Translations under genes and position numbers: made by a program
Shown here: positions 10,009 to 19,502 of the stretch, one piece after another
How positions within the stretch are numbered: position 1 is the first letter of the stretch
How the letters are laid out: the number at the start of each line of letters is the position of its first letter
Assembly: GCF_021568285.1 (NCBI RefSeq)
Contig: NZ_JAKGTQ010000008.1
Span: 1 to 64,000, forward strand
Direction: 5' to 3'
DNA: 64,000 nucleotides
DNA from: Rheinheimera sp. UJ63
Lineage (GTDB): Bacteria; Pseudomonadota; Gammaproteobacteria; Enterobacterales; Alteromonadaceae
The notes under the pieces: model-generated
Told to the model about the DNA's origin: nothing
Database searches by the model: none
Seen by the model: only the letters and a program-made list of their open reading frames with translations

Positions 10009-10071
10009 GGATGTTTAGATGTCTAAAAAGTATAATGCGTTAACACTGGAAGTCAAACCATTTAGCCGTCT
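10009..10071 (-). promoter_or_regulatory. metB promoter with Met boxes in the metB-metJ intergenic region
   Basis: On the minus strand a -35 TTGACT (10056-10051) and a -10 TATACT (10034-10029) are 16 bp apart. Adjacent 8-mers at 10017-10024 (AGATGTCT, 7 of 8 to the Met box AGACGTCT) and 10009-10016 (GGATGTTT, 5 of 8) lie at the expected transcription start. A further AGCCGTCT (7 of 8) lies at 10064-10071. This is the tandem arrangement used by MetJ, so metB, and probably metJ itself, should be repressed when S-adenosylmethionine is high. Confidence 0.75.
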
Positions 10072-10172
10072 ATAATGTTTATTTGTTGCACAGTGTTTGA
10101 CTGTAACAGAGAAAACAGTAGAATTTCGCACTTGCGCGAGCAATTTCTCTCGACCAATAACAAGGGACCCTT

Positions 10173-10508
10173 ATGGCTAAGTGGAATGGTGAGTATGCTC
10201 ACCCTTACGCGGAACACGGTAAAAAATCAGAACAAGTTAAAAAGATTACCGTATCGATCCCGCTGAATGTTTTAAAAGTGCTAACTGACGAACGCACTCG
10301 CCGCCAAGTGAACAACTTACGGCATGCTACAAATAGTGAGCTATTGTGCGAAGCCTTTTTGCACGCCTTTACTGGCCAGCCGTTACCGGCTGATGACGAT
10401 CTACGTAAAGATAATCCGCATCAAATTCCTGCTGAAGTTCGGCAGATTTTGACCAGCATGGGTAAACCCATCCCGGTCATCATTGAAGCAGAAAACGACG
10501 AAGAATAA
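10173..10508 (+). CDS. metJ: methionine repressor MetJ
   Basis: This ribbon-helix-helix dimer represses methionine genes with S-adenosylmethionine as corepressor. The first 80 residues are almost identical to E. coli MetJ, including the beta-strand region KKITVSIP that reads the Met box and the helix block [20 protein letters not shown]. Only the C terminus (from about residue 85) diverges, making 111 residues against 105. The ATG follows AAGGGA. It is divergent from metB and closed by a strong bidirectional terminator. Confidence 0.97.
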   Translation: MAKWNGEYAHPYAEHGKKSEQVKKITVSIPLNVLKVLTDERTRRQVNNLRHATNSELLCEAFLHAFTGQPLPADDDLRKDNPHQIPAEVRQILTSMGKPIPVIIEAENDEE

Positions 10509-10534
10509 AAAAACCGCCAATAGGCGGTTTTTTT
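10507..10534. terminator. Bidirectional terminator between metJ and the malic enzyme gene
   Basis: AAAAAAACCGCC (10507-10518), loop AATA and GGCGGTTTTTTT (10523-10534) form a symmetrical hairpin with T runs on both strands. It serves two convergent genes. Confidence 0.9.
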
Positions 10535-10546
10535 ATAAGTGGTAGC

Positions 10547-11788
10547 TTACTTATAGTAATTATCAGGCAGTGGTAAACGAGCAACGCCCGAGTTTACCGC
10601 AGCTTCTGCCACAGCGCGTGCTACACGAGGCAACAATCTCGGATCCATCGGTTTTGGAATAATATAAGATTTACCAAACTCTAAAGCCGACACGTCAGCC
10701 GCCGCCAAAACTTCTGCTGGTACGGACTCTTTAGCAATTGAGCGGATCGCTTCTACTGCTGCAAGTTTCATTGCGTCATTGATTTCACTGGCACGCACAT
10801 CTAAAGCACCACGGAAAATAAACGGGAAGCACAAGACATTATTCACTTGATTAGGGTAATCAGAGCGACCTGTTGCCATGATCAGATCTTGTCGAGCCGC
10901 ATGCGCGAGCTCAGGCTTAATTTCTGGATCAGGGTTTGAACAAGCAAAAATTACGGGCTTATCTGCCATTAACTTTAATGCTTCTGCTGGCAACACATCG
11001 GGGCCCGATACACCAACAAAAACATCCGCCCCTTGTAAAGCATCTTCTAAAGTCCGTTTATCGGTATTATTGGCAAATAACGATTTATATTGGTTTAAAT
11101 CTTCGCGCCGAGCATGGATCACCCCTTTGGTATCCAACATATAGATATGCTCACGCATGGCACCGCATTTAATTAATAACTCCATGCAAGCAATAGCCGC
11201 AGCACCCGCGCCCATACAAACGATAATGGCGTGTTTAATATCCTTACCTTGGATTTCTAACGCATTAAGCATACCGGCAGCAGTGACTATTGCCGTACCA
11301 TGTTGATCATCATGAAACACCGGGATGTTGCAGCGTTTGATTAACTCTTTTTCTATTTCAAAACATTCTGGCGCTTTAATATCTTCTAAATTAATCCCGC
11401 CAAAGGTATCGGCAATATTGGCAACAGTCGTTATAAACTCTTCCGTTGTGCGATGTGACACTTCAATATCAATCGAATCTAAGTTGGCAAAGCGTTTAAA
11501 CAACAAGGCTTTACCTTCCATCACTGGTTTTGATGCTAAATGCCCGAGATTACCCAAACCTAAAATCGCAGTACCGTTAGAAATCACGGCGACTAAGTTA
11601 CCTTTAGCGGTATATTTATACACATTGTCTGGATCAGCGGCAATTTCACGAACGGGCTCCGCCACACCGGGGCTGTAAGCTAGCGCAAGATCACGGACGG
11701 TTTCAGCCGGTTTGCTGATTTCAATACTAATTTTTCCTGGGCGGGGTTCGGCATGATAGCGAAGTGCCTGTTCTCTGAAATCTGTCAT
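10547..11788 (-). CDS. malate dehydrogenase (decarboxylating), short-form malic enzyme
   Basis: It converts malate to pyruvate and CO2 with reduction of NAD(P). YSPGVAEP (38-45), LEDIKAP (about 134-140), HDDQHGTAIV (159-168) and the dinucleotide-binding GAGAAA (193-198) are the MaeB-type catalytic and metal-binding blocks. At 413 residues it stops where E. coli MaeB continues into a phosphotransacetylase-like domain, so it is the single-domain form. The frame is open upstream to 11932, but ATG 11788, preceded by AGGA, gives MTDFREQALRYHAEPRPGKI, the normal family start. The extra 48 residues look non-coding. Cofactor preference cannot be read from the sequence. Confidence 0.93.
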   Translation of the reverse strand: MTDFREQALRYHAEPRPGKISIEISKPAETVRDLALAYSPGVAEPVREIAADPDNVYKYTAKGNLVAVISNGTAILGLGNLGHLASKPVMEGKALLFKRFANLDSIDIEVSHRTTEEFITTVANIADTFGGINLEDIKAPECFEIEKELIKRCNIPVFHDDQHGTAIVTAAGMLNALEIQGKDIKHAIIVCMGAGAAAIACMELLIKCGAMREHIYMLDTKGVIHARREDLNQYKSLFANNTDKRTLEDALQGADVFVGVSGPDVLPAEALKLMADKPVIFACSNPDPEIKPELAHAARQDLIMATGRSDYPNQVNNVLCFPFIFRGALDVRASEINDAMKLAAVEAIRSIAKESVPAEVLAAADVSALEFGKSYIIPKPMDPRLLPRVARAVAEAAVNSGVARLPLPDNYYK

Positions 11789-12169
11789 TCTAATTGTCCT
11801 GGAGTAAGGTAAGCGGCGACAGGCTGCAATTATGCTTATTATTGTTTCACAGCAAGCCAGATGAAGGCTCATTTTAATGAGCTCTTTAATAGAAGAACAC
11901 CAATTTGTTGCTGGACCTACCAGCCTAAGCAAGTATGACCACCCTCTTGTTGATATTTTCTTCTCCTCTTATAGCAAGAAATGCGCTAGCCATAAAGAAG
12001 CCTATACACTTAAAACCCAATCTCTTGCTGAGTATTTATGTGTTGAACTAGCCACAACCAATATTTAACATAAATAAAACAATTTTCCGTTAATTTTGGC
12101 TACATCCCTTGACCGTCATTAAAATATCACTACAATAACTGGTAAATATTTAGTTAATGAGGTTATGCC
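11789..12169. other. Intergenic region between the malic enzyme and Sel1 genes
   Basis: These 381 bases hold the upstream regions of two divergent genes. A 63-codon plus-strand frame (11877-12068) is open and has GAAGG 9 bases before its ATG, but it resembles no family I know and is treated as doubtful. The promoter of the Sel1-repeat gene lies at the right end. No clear promoter for the malic enzyme gene stands out. Confidence 0.5.
12109..12136 (+). promoter_or_regulatory. Promoter of the Sel1-repeat gene
   Basis: TTGACC (12109-12114) and TACAAT (12131-12136) are separated by 16 bp. They lie about 30 bases before a TGAGG Shine-Dalgarno and the ATG at 12170. Confidence 0.6.
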
Positions 12170-13069
12170 ATGCGCCTTTTATCGATCTCTGCACTTATTA
12201 TCGTGAGTAGCATCAGTATTAGCCTGCCCGCCACTGCACAAAATGCCGGAAACAATGAGCAAATATGCACTGAAACTGACTGCACAAAAGAGCTGCGTAA
12301 ATTGATGCGACTGGCTCGAGCAGGTAGCGGCGATGCCGCGGCGATCGTTGCGATGTCTTATGCTACAGGCGATGGTTTAGAACAGAATACCAGTCAAGCA
12401 TTACGCTATCTTCGCCAAGGTGTGCGCCAGCGTAACCCCATGTCAGTTTACTTGATGTCAGATTGGTTAAGAAATGGCTTTGTTATTGAGCAAGATATCG
12501 CAGAAGCCGACCGGTTATTAGAACAAGCCATCTCTTTAAATTACGCTCCAGCCCAATATGCAAAAGCAGTAACATTATTGCAAACTGAAGATCCAACACA
12601 AATCGAGCAAGCGGTGGTATTACTCGAGCAAGCGTCAGAACAAAAGTTAGCAACGTCAATGCTGTTACTGGGCCAACTTAAACAACATGGTATTGGCACT
12701 GAAAAAGATCTCGTTGCTGCGGCGGAGTTGTTTAAACGCTTAGTGTTAACTGGTCAAACCCAAGCCAAACCTTATTTAGCGGAAGTAAGCGCTGAACTAG
12801 CAGCAAACAATGAACATGCAGAATTAGTAAAAGATTTACAGCAAGTTGAAAACATTGAAGTCATCCGCGTGACGGGTCAGCAAATACAAATGAACAACAT
12901 GCTTGTCGGTTTAGTCAAACGGTTAAATTCTTCAGGGCTTTATGATAGCCGTTCTGTCGGCAGTCGTATTCGCGGGGTCAGTTGTGAGCAAAGCGGCAGC
13001 AACTGTGCCAGTATTAAACCAGACAGCTCTTCCTCTTCAATCAACCAAGTGTTATCAGGTGGTCAATAA
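12170..13069 (+). CDS. secreted Sel1-repeat (TPR-like) protein
   Basis: Function unknown. The first 23 residues form a signal peptide ending in ATAQ, so the protein is probably periplasmic. Residues about 45-205 hold several Sel1-type helical repeats, recognisable by A-L-LG-G-GV-D-AA patterns such as LLGQLKQHGIGTEKDLVAAAELF. Such repeats usually act as protein-binding scaffolds. The C terminus is different: it is Ser-rich and contains two cysteines (VSCEQSGSNCAS) that could form a disulfide. The gene stands alone, with its own promoter and terminator. Confidence 0.8.
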   Translation: MRLLSISALIIVSSISISLPATAQNAGNNEQICTETDCTKELRKLMRLARAGSGDAAAIVAMSYATGDGLEQNTSQALRYLRQGVRQRNPMSVYLMSDWLRNGFVIEQDIAEADRLLEQAISLNYAPAQYAKAVTLLQTEDPTQIEQAVVLLEQASEQKLATSMLLLGQLKQHGIGTEKDLVAAAELFKRLVLTGQTQAKPYLAEVSAELAANNEHAELVKDLQQVENIEVIRVTGQQIQMNNMLVGLVKRLNSSGLYDSRSVGSRIRGVSCEQSGSNCASIKPDSSSSSINQVLSGGQ

Positions 13070-13122
13070 CCGGTTGTTTGAATTTGCTGCACAATCGTTT
13101 TAGCCATAGGTTGTACCCACTT

Positions 13123-13164
13123 AACGCTATGTCTTAGCTAGCATGCTGAGCATGGCGTTTTTTT
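13123..13164 (+). terminator. Terminator of the Sel1-repeat gene
   Basis: AACGCTATG (13123-13131) pairs with CATGGCGTT (13151-13159) with one wobble. An inner CTTAGC/GCTGAG stem extends the hairpin, and a run of T follows. Confidence 0.75.
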
Positions 13165-13252
13165 ATTGTGCTACAACCATCGCCATGACAACCGTGCCGC
13201 TATGCTCAGTACAGATTAATGCTAATGTGCACATTCAGGGTATTTTGAAGCA

Positions 13253-13284
13253 AAAAAAACCGGAGCTTAAGCTCCGGTTTTTTT
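13253..13284. terminator. Bidirectional terminator downstream of rpmE
   Basis: AAAAAAACCGGAGC (13253-13266), loop TTAA and GCTCCGGTTTTTTT (13271-13284) form a fully symmetrical 14-bp hairpin. It is 16 bases past the rpmE stop and acts mainly on the minus strand. Confidence 0.9.
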
Positions 13285-13299
13285 TCGTTCGGTAATCGA

Positions 13300-13512
13300 T
13301 TAACGATTGCCCAGAACAGAGAAACGTTTTTTGAAGCGATCTACACGACCACCTACGTCTAACACTTTTTGCTTACCAGTATAAAATGGGTGACAGGCTG
13401 AACATACGTCCAAGTGAATGTCTTTGCAAAGTGCAGAGCGAGTTTTGAATGCATTACCGCAAGTACAAGTAGCAGTAATTTCTTTGTATTCTGGATGGAT
13501 ACCTGGTTTCAT
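13300..13512 (-). CDS. rpmE: 50S ribosomal protein L31, zinc-binding form
   Basis: Component of the large ribosomal subunit, at the bridge with the 30S head. At 70 residues it matches E. coli L31 closely ([21 protein letters not shown]). The four cysteines of the zinc-holding C+ form are present (CTC near 16-18 and CSAC near 37-40), so it depends on zinc and would be the paralogue kept in zinc-replete cells. It is divergent from priA, as in E. coli. Confidence 0.97.
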   Translation of the reverse strand: MKPGIHPEYKEITATCTCGNAFKTRSALCKDIHLDVCSACHPFYTGKQKVLDVGGRVDRFKKRFSVLGNR

Positions 13513-13724
13513 GGGTTACCTCGTTAGGCCGTATCGCTATCTGGTCACAATTTTTAGCGCCAGACACCATACGCAATTACAGTTAATTTAGGGCGCGTAG
13601 CTTAATTGATAGGCAAACAAGTTGCAACCTGCCCGCGGCAAAAAAACACTATTTTTGTTTTACTTGGCAAGCCGGATATCGATCCTTAAACTAACAATCC
13701 CTTTGCTTTGTTGTGGAAACCATA

Positions 13725-15899
13725 GTGACCGTTATTCGAGTGGCTCTGCCCGTCCCGTTACGCCAACATTTTGATTATCTGTTGCCTGAAAACAGCAGTG
13801 TAACAGTGGGGTGTCGGGTACAAGTGCCATTTGGTCAACGTCAGTTAATCGGGATTGTTTGGCAAATTGATCCGGATAGCCCTTTTGAACACAGCCAACT
13901 CAAAGCAGTAAGTCACATTTTAGAAGACGCTCCGGTGATCTCCGGCACCCTACGCCTTTTATTAAGCTTTGCAGCGGATTACTATCACCATCCGTTAGGT
14001 GAAGTGCTGACCGCAGCCCTTCCTGCGTTATTGCGTGAGGGCCGACAACTGCGCGATTATGCCCTAACCGGCTATCGATTAACGGCGGCAGGCGAAGCAG
14101 CACAAAGTAGTGATTTTAAGCGTTCGGCGAAGCAACTTGCCTTGTGGCAAACGCTGCAAACCAGCCCTTTAGCTGAAGATACACTACTGCAACAGCATCA
14201 TCGCAGCACACTGAAACAACTGATAGACAAAGGCATGATTGTTGCTGAAACACTAGAGCGTCAACCTTACGCCTATCAAGGTTTAGCACAAACACCCTTA
14301 CAGCTGACAGTTGACCAGGCTATTGCTGTGAGTGCGGTGCAGCAGGCTCACGGAAAATTTCAGCCGTTCTTGTTAGAAGGTGTCACCGGCTCGGGTAAAA
14401 CCGAAGTGTATTTGCAATGCATTGCGCCTTTATTAGCCCGTGGCGAACAAGTCTTATTGTTGCTACCTGAAATTGGCTTAACGCCGCAAACGCTGCAACG
14501 TTTTGTGCAGCGTTTTAATGTACCCGTTTTAGCTTGGCACTCTAACCTCAGTGATGGCGAACGTTTATCATGTTGGTTACAAGCAGCAAGTGGCAGTGCG
14601 GCGATTGTCATTGGCACGCGCTCGGCGCTGTTTTTACCGTTTCGACAACTCAGTTTAATTATTATTGATGAAGAGCATGATTTATCTTTAAAACAGCAAG
14701 ATGGCTTTCGCTATCATGCGCGTGATCTGGCGATTAAACGCGGCTCATTAGAAGGCTGCCCTGTGTTGCTTGGCTCTGCCACTCCCAGTTTAGAATCTTT
14801 ATATAATTGCCAACAAAAACGCTATGTGCATTTAGCACTGCAACATCGCGCTACAGGGCAAAGCTTACCGCCATTTGAGTTAATTGATTTAAAACAGCAG
14901 CAATTACAGTTCGGTTTAGCCGATAGCAGCATTAAACAAATCCGCGGCCAGTTAGCCCGTGGTAAGCAAGTGATGTTATTTTTAAATCGCCGCGGTTTTG
15001 CCCCGGCGCTTAGCTGTCAAGATTGCGGCTGGCTGACCGAATGTAAACGTTGCAGTACCTTTACCACTTATCATAAACATAGTCGCCAATTGTTATGTCA
15101 CCATTGCGGCGCCAGCCGCCCTATTCCTAGGCAATGCGGATCTTGTGGCAGTGCTCGATTAGCGCCAGTCGGCCAAGGCACTGAACAGCTAGAAGAACAT
15201 TTGCAGCAGTTGTTTGCAGATACGCCCGTAACCCGTTTAGACCGTGATAGTACAAGGCGAAAAGGTGCTTTAGGGGAGTTGCTCAAGGATATTAATCAAG
15301 CTGGGCCACGCCTGATTTTAGGTACGCAAATGCTGGCGAAAGGCCATCACTTTCCTTTTGTGACCTTGGTGGTAATTGTTGATGTAGATGGCGCCTTATA
15401 CAGTGCAGACTTTCGCGCGCCAGAACAATTAGCTCAACTGCTGACACAGGTCGCTGGCCGCGCAGGTCGAGGCAATGACAAAGGTAAGGTATTACTGCAA
15501 ACACAGCATCCTGAACATGCTCTGCTGCAAGATATTATTCAAAACGGTTATGCGGCTTTTGCGCGCAGCGCCCTGCTCGAACGCCAACAAACCACCTTAC
15601 CGCCCTATCAGCACTTGGCATTATTTCGTGCCGAAGCCCTACAAAGTGACTTATGCCAGCAGTGGTTACAACAGGTCGCAGAGCTTTGCCAAGCCTATAA
15701 CGGTTTACAGCGGCTAGGGCCGTTATTATCGCCTTTAGAGCGCAAAGCGGGTAAGTATCGCTGGCAGTTGCATTTGTACAGCCATAATAGACCGCTATTG
15801 CATCACGCCTTAGGGCACATCTTGCCAGAAATCACACGTTGGCCGTTGAGCCGTAAAGTAAAATGGCAGCTCGATGTGGATGCACTGGATCTGAGCTAA
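13725..15899 (+). CDS. priA: primosomal replication restart helicase PriA
   Basis: This 3'-5' superfamily-2 helicase recognises stalled forks and reloads the replisome. RVALPVPLRQHFDYLLP at the N terminus is the 3'BD domain. The Walker A motif GVTGSGKTE is at about 219-227 and DEEH is the Walker B. The zinc-binding block between the helicase motifs has eight cysteines in CxxC-type pairs (CQDCGWLTECKRC to CGSCGS). At 724-728 residues it has normal length. The frame opens at GTG 13713 without a Shine-Dalgarno. GTG 13725, with GGAA 7 bases upstream, aligns better with other PriA N termini and is preferred. Confidence 0.95.
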   Translation: MTVIRVALPVPLRQHFDYLLPENSSVTVGCRVQVPFGQRQLIGIVWQIDPDSPFEHSQLKAVSHILEDAPVISGTLRLLLSFAADYYHHPLGEVLTAALPALLREGRQLRDYALTGYRLTAAGEAAQSSDFKRSAKQLALWQTLQTSPLAEDTLLQQHHRSTLKQLIDKGMIVAETLERQPYAYQGLAQTPLQLTVDQAIAVSAVQQAHGKFQPFLLEGVTGSGKTEVYLQCIAPLLARGEQVLLLLPEIGLTPQTLQRFVQRFNVPVLAWHSNLSDGERLSCWLQAASGSAAIVIGTRSALFLPFRQLSLIIIDEEHDLSLKQQDGFRYHARDLAIKRGSLEGCPVLLGSATPSLESLYNCQQKRYVHLALQHRATGQSLPPFELIDLKQQQLQFGLADSSIKQIRGQLARGKQVMLFLNRRGFAPALSCQDCGWLTECKRCSTFTTYHKHSRQLLCHHCGASRPIPRQCGSCGSARLAPVGQGTEQLEEHLQQLFADTPVTRLDRDSTRRKGALGELLKDINQAGPRLILGTQMLAKGHHFPFVTLVVIVDVDGALYSADFRAPEQLAQLLTQVAGRAGRGNDKGKVLLQTQHPEHALLQDIIQNGYAAFARSALLERQQTTLPPYQHLALFRAEALQSDLCQQWLQQVAELCQAYNGLQRLGPLLSPLERKAGKYRWQLHLYSHNRPLLHHALGHILPEITRWPLSRKVKWQLDVDALDLS

Positions 15900-15990
15900 A
15901 CGTAAAGCCAGAGTGATAGCTCTATTTCATTTTTTACTATTCAAGGTAGAATAGCCGTTGTTGTAATGAGTAGGTAACCAAACAGTCACT

Positions 15991-16560
15991 ATGCCACAAA
16001 AAGATTATGTGCGCGCCAGTCGCCCGAAACCGGCCAGCAAGACCAAAGGCAAAGCCCGCCCAGCGCGCGGCGCCAAAGCGCAAGCTGCCTCACAAAAACC
16101 TTGGATATTAATCGGCTTGGTGCTCTGTGTCTTATTGGCTTTTGTTTACGGTTTGTGGTTTTTACGCCAACAAGCTCCGGTCGTAACGCCGCCTGCAGCG
16201 CCCGCTCCGGCTGTTACCGTGAAAAAAGATGAGTTGCCTCCCAAGCCCGTAGCTGAGCCTTATCAATATATTGAAGAGCTTAAAAATAAAGAAGTGACCG
16301 TCGAAGTGACGGAGCAGCGCCGCAGTGGTCCGGCGCAACTGCAATGTGGCTCTTTTAGACAGCAAACCCAAGCCGAAGCCATGAAGGCGCAAATCGCCTT
16401 TGCGGGCATTACTGCCGATGTGCGCCGCACCGAAGGGACCAACGGCGTGTGGTTTCGGGTTGTGCTGGGCCCTTATGAGTCTCGTCGTGCTGCCACGGTT
16501 GATATGAATCGGTTACGGCAAATGGGTATTAATACCTGTCAGGTGCGTAACTGGGCTTGA
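15991..16560 (+). CDS. ftsN: cell division protein FtsN (SPOR domain)
   Basis: It is an essential late divisome protein that activates septal peptidoglycan synthesis. The cytoplasmic tail MPQKDYVRA matches the conserved FtsA-binding start of FtsN. A single membrane helix lies at about 38-57, then a Pro-rich periplasmic linker, and a SPOR peptidoglycan-binding domain at about 113-189 (QLQCGSF to CQVRNWA) with two cysteines. At 189 residues it is shorter than the 319 of E. coli, mainly in the linker. The position between priA and hslV matches E. coli minus cytR. Confidence 0.92.
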   Translation: MPQKDYVRASRPKPASKTKGKARPARGAKAQAASQKPWILIGLVLCVLLAFVYGLWFLRQQAPVVTPPAAPAPAVTVKKDELPPKPVAEPYQYIEELKNKEVTVEVTEQRRSGPAQLQCGSFRQQTQAEAMKAQIAFAGITADVRRTEGTNGVWFRVVLGPYESRRAATVDMNRLRQMGINTCQVRNWA

Positions 16561-16617
16561 AAAGCTAACGCCTAAACCCTATCTATGCCCTAAGTTAATT
16601 CGCCATAGGGCATATTC

Positions 16618-17136
16618 ATGACAACTATCGTATCTGTTCGACGCAATGGTCACGTCGCCATCGGCGGTGATGGCCAGGTGTCACTGGGCAACACCGTAAT
16701 GAAAGGTAACGCCCGTAAAGTTCGCCGTCTTTACCATAATAAAGTCTTGGCAGGTTTTGCCGGCGGTACCGCTGACGCCTTCACCTTATTTGAACGCTTT
16801 GAAGCCAAACTTGACATGCACCAAGGCCATTTAATGCGCGCGGCTGTTGAGTTAGCAAAAGATTGGCGTACCGATCGCATGCTGCGCAAACTCGAAGCGT
16901 TACTGGCCGTAGCCGATGCCAACACCTCTTTAATCATCACGGGTAACGGCGATGTGATCCAGCCAGAACACGATCTGATCGCCATTGGCAGTGGCGGCCC
17001 TTTTGCGCAAGCGGCGGCGACAGCGCTGCTACAAAATTCTGAGTTAGGCGCGCGTGACATCGTTGAAAAAAGCCTAAAAATTGCCGGTGATATTTGTGTC
17101 TATACCAATCACCATCACACCATTGAAGAATTATAA
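16618..17136 (+). CDS. hslV: HslV, proteasome-like peptidase of HslUV
   Basis: Dodecameric threonine protease that degrades proteins unfolded by HslU. After removal of Met1, Thr2 of [11 protein letters not shown] is the catalytic nucleophile. GGDGQVS and the [10 protein letters not shown] block are typical of the family. At 172 residues it has normal length. An AGGG lies upstream of the ATG, and hslU follows after 11 bases, so the two subunits are co-expressed. A heat-shock promoter might be expected, but I did not see a convincing one in the 57-base gap after ftsN. Confidence 0.97.
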   Translation: MTTIVSVRRNGHVAIGGDGQVSLGNTVMKGNARKVRRLYHNKVLAGFAGGTADAFTLFERFEAKLDMHQGHLMRAAVELAKDWRTDRMLRKLEALLAVADANTSLIITGNGDVIQPEHDLIAIGSGGPFAQAAATALLQNSELGARDIVEKSLKIAGDICVYTNHHHTIEEL

Positions 17137-17147
17137 GCGGAACAATT

Positions 17148-18476
17148 ATGTCTGACATGACGCCTAGAGAAATCGTCCACGAGTTGGATCGACATATTAT
17201 CGGTCAAAATAAAGCCAAACGTGCCGTTGCTATTGCCTTACGTAACCGTTGGCGCCGTATGCAGCTTGATGAAAGCTTGCGCCAAGAAGTCACCCCCAAA
17301 AATATTCTGATGATTGGCCCAACGGGTGTAGGTAAAACTGAAATTGCTCGTCGCTTAGCCAAATTAGCTAACGCGCCCTTTATCAAAGTTGAAGCCACCA
17401 AATTCACCGAAGTGGGTTATGTCGGTAAAGAAGTAGAAAGCATCATCCGTGATCTGGCAGACAGTGCCGTTAAAATGTTGCGTGAACAAGCGATTGCCAA
17501 AAATCGTTTTAGAGCAGAAGAAGCAGCAGAAGAGCGGATCCTCGATGCTTTACTGCCACCCGCCAAAGACGCCTGGGGTGAAACAGAAAAAAGTAGCGAA
17601 TCGAATACACGGCAAATTTTCCGTAAAAAGCTACGTGAAGGCCAATTAGACGATAAAGAAATCGAATTGGAATTGTCACAAGGCCCCATTGGCGTCGAAA
17701 TTATGGCGCCACCGGGCATGGAAGAAATGACGTCGCAATTGCAAAGCATGTTTCAAAGCTTGGGCAATGACAAAAAGAAAAAACGTAAGCTGAAAATCAA
17801 AGAGGCTTTAAAGCAATTAATTGAAGAAGAAGCGGCACGTTTGGTTAATCCTGAAGAGCTTAAGCTAGAAGCCTTAGAAGCGGTTGAACAAAATGGCATC
17901 GTGTTTTTAGATGAAATCGATAAAATTTGTAAACGCGGCGAAACCAGCGGCCCCGATGTTTCACGCGAAGGCGTGCAACGTGACTTACTGCCGCTGATTG
18001 AAGGCTGCACCGTGAACACCAAGCACGGTATGGTAAAAACCGACCATATTTTGTTTATTGCGTCTGGCGCCTTTCAAATGAGTAAACCCTCCGATCTTGT
18101 GCCTGAATTACAAGGTCGCTTGCCGATCCGGGTTGAACTGGAAGCGTTAACCGCCGCTGATTTTGAACGCATCTTAACCGAACCTAAAGCGTCACTGACC
18201 GAACAAGCGCAAGCGATGCTCGCCACTGAAGGGGTGAACATCAGCTTTACCGCTGACGGCATTAAGCATATCGCCGCCGCGGCCTTTCAAGTGAATGAAA
18301 CCACAGAAAACATCGGTGCTCGTCGTTTGTACACTGTGATGGAGCGTTTATTAGAGGAAATCTCTTATGATGCCGCCGATCATGCGGGGCAACAAATCAG
18401 TATCGATGCGGAGTATGTCGAAAAACATCTGGGCAACTTAGTACAAAACGAAGATCTCAGTCGGTTTATTTTGTAA
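17148..18476 (+). CDS. hslU: HslU, AAA+ unfoldase of HslUV
   Basis: ATP-dependent hexameric unfoldase that feeds substrates to HslV. Walker A is GPTGVGKT (57-64) and Walker B is VFLDEIDKI in the second half of the AAA domain. The family-specific intermediate domain is the charged insertion between them. The C terminus ends in EDLSRFIL, the tail that docks into HslV and opens its active sites. At 442 residues it is full length. Its TAA stop shares its last base with the ATG of the next gene. Confidence 0.97.
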   Translation: MSDMTPREIVHELDRHIIGQNKAKRAVAIALRNRWRRMQLDESLRQEVTPKNILMIGPTGVGKTEIARRLAKLANAPFIKVEATKFTEVGYVGKEVESIIRDLADSAVKMLREQAIAKNRFRAEEAAEERILDALLPPAKDAWGETEKSSESNTRQIFRKKLREGQLDDKEIELELSQGPIGVEIMAPPGMEEMTSQLQSMFQSLGNDKKKKRKLKIKEALKQLIEEEAARLVNPEELKLEALEAVEQNGIVFLDEIDKICKRGETSGPDVSREGVQRDLLPLIEGCTVNTKHGMVKTDHILFIASGAFQMSKPSDLVPELQGRLPIRVELEALTAADFERILTEPKASLTEQAQAMLATEGVNISFTADGIKHIAAAAFQVNETTENIGARRLYTVMERLLEEISYDAADHAGQQISIDAEYVEKHLGNLVQNEDLSRFIL

Positions 18477-18847
18477 TGACCAAAAAATTGGTTGGTCTTC
18501 ATTACCATCAACGTCGCCGTTTGCTCGACTTACAGTTTAGCGACGGCAGCCTCAGCAGTTTGAGTGCCGAATTTTTACGCGTGCACTCCCCCTCTGCTGA
18601 GGTGCGTGGTCATGGCCAACCTAAGTTGGTCAGCCATAAACGTGATGTTGCCATCAAGCAGATCCAAGCGGTGGGTCATTACGCAGTAAAACTGGTTTTT
18701 GATGATGGCCATGCCACCGGCTTGTACAGTTTTGCTTATCTTTGCCAGTTGGCTCAAGATGAAACAACCTTGTGGCAAGACTATTTGGCCAAGTTAAAAC
18801 ACGCTAATGCCAGCCGTGAACCGCTGATCAGTATTAAAACGCTGTAA
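18476..18847 (+). CDS. DUF971 protein (gamma-butyrobetaine hydroxylase N-terminal-like)
   Basis: A 123-residue protein of the DUF971 type, the small domain also found at the N terminus of gamma-butyrobetaine hydroxylases. The blocks FSDGSLSSLSAEFLRVHSPS and VKLVFDDGHATGLYSFAYL are the conserved strands. Its function is unknown; in some bacteria the domain is linked to iron-sulfur protein assembly factors. It overlaps the hslU stop by one base (TAATG), so it is translated with hslVU. The neighbourhood is conserved in many proteobacteria. Confidence 0.88.
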   Translation: MTKKLVGLHYHQRRRLLDLQFSDGSLSSLSAEFLRVHSPSAEVRGHGQPKLVSHKRDVAIKQIQAVGHYAVKLVFDDGHATGLYSFAYLCQLAQDETTLWQDYLAKLKHANASREPLISIKTL

Positions 18848-18950
18848 GGGCCAGTGTACTCCCGTTAAGCATCCGCCTGTTACCACTTCCCTCTCAAGTA
18901 GAAAACCGCATTGCGTAAGCGACTTTGCCTGATTGTGCTCGAAGTTGTGC

Positions 18951-18978
18951 TTGAGCTTAGGTGGTAGCAGGTTATACT
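18951..18978 (+). promoter_or_regulatory. Promoter of rraA
   Basis: TTGAGC (18951-18956) and TATACT (18973-18978) are 16 bp apart. They lie about 35 bases before the rraA ATG and a GGAG Shine-Dalgarno (19003-19006). Confidence 0.65.
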
Positions 18979-19013
18979 GTCTGCATACCTTTCTTGCAGT
19001 TTGGAGCCACCTT

Positions 19014-19499
19014 ATGGAATATAACACCTCAGAGCTTTGCGATCTGTACGCGGATCAAGTTGATGTCGTTGAGCCAATTTTTGCTAACTATGGTGGTCGC
19101 CGTTCTTTTGGCGGAAAAATCCACACCGTAAAATGTTTTGAAGACAACGGTTTGGTGCGTCAAATGCTGACTGACAACGGCATTGGTAAGGTGTTACTGA
19201 TTGACGGTGGTGGCTCAGCTCGTCGTGCTTTAGTTGATGCGGATCTGGCCTCTTTAGCGGCAAGCAACGGCTGGGAAGGCATTGTCTGCTACGGTAGCGT
19301 GCGCGATCTTGATGCATTAGAAGATTTCGATATCGGTATTCAAGCCGTTAATGCGATCCCGATTGGCGCTGACGATGCAGGCTTTGGTGAAACCGAAGTG
19401 CCCGTTAATTTTGCTGGCGTAACCTTCCTACCTGGTGATCATCTGTATGCTGACAGTACCGGCATCATTTTATCGCCTGATGCACTCGACATCGAGTAA
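19014..19499 (+). CDS. rraA: RraA, regulator of RNase E activity
   Basis: It binds RNase E and inhibits mRNA decay. The 161-residue sequence follows E. coli RraA from [12 protein letters not shown] to [12 protein letters not shown], including the trimer-core motifs [14 protein letters not shown] and [13 protein letters not shown]. The open frame runs 27 codons further upstream, but ATG 19014, preceded by GGAG, is the family start. It has lost its usual partner menA. Instead hutG starts 3 bases after its stop, so the two probably share an mRNA. Confidence 0.96.
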   Translation: MEYNTSELCDLYADQVDVVEPIFANYGGRRSFGGKIHTVKCFEDNGLVRQMLTDNGIGKVLLIDGGGSARRALVDADLASLAASNGWEGIVCYGSVRDLDALEDFDIGIQAVNAIPIGADDAGFGETEVPVNFAGVTFLPGDHLYADSTGIILSPDALDIE

Positions 19500-19502
19500 C
19501 GC

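Noticed and set aside
11877-12068. 63-codon open frame between the malic enzyme and Sel1 genes
   Set aside because: It has a weak ribosome binding site but no recognisable family, and lies where promoters are expected; not listed as a gene.
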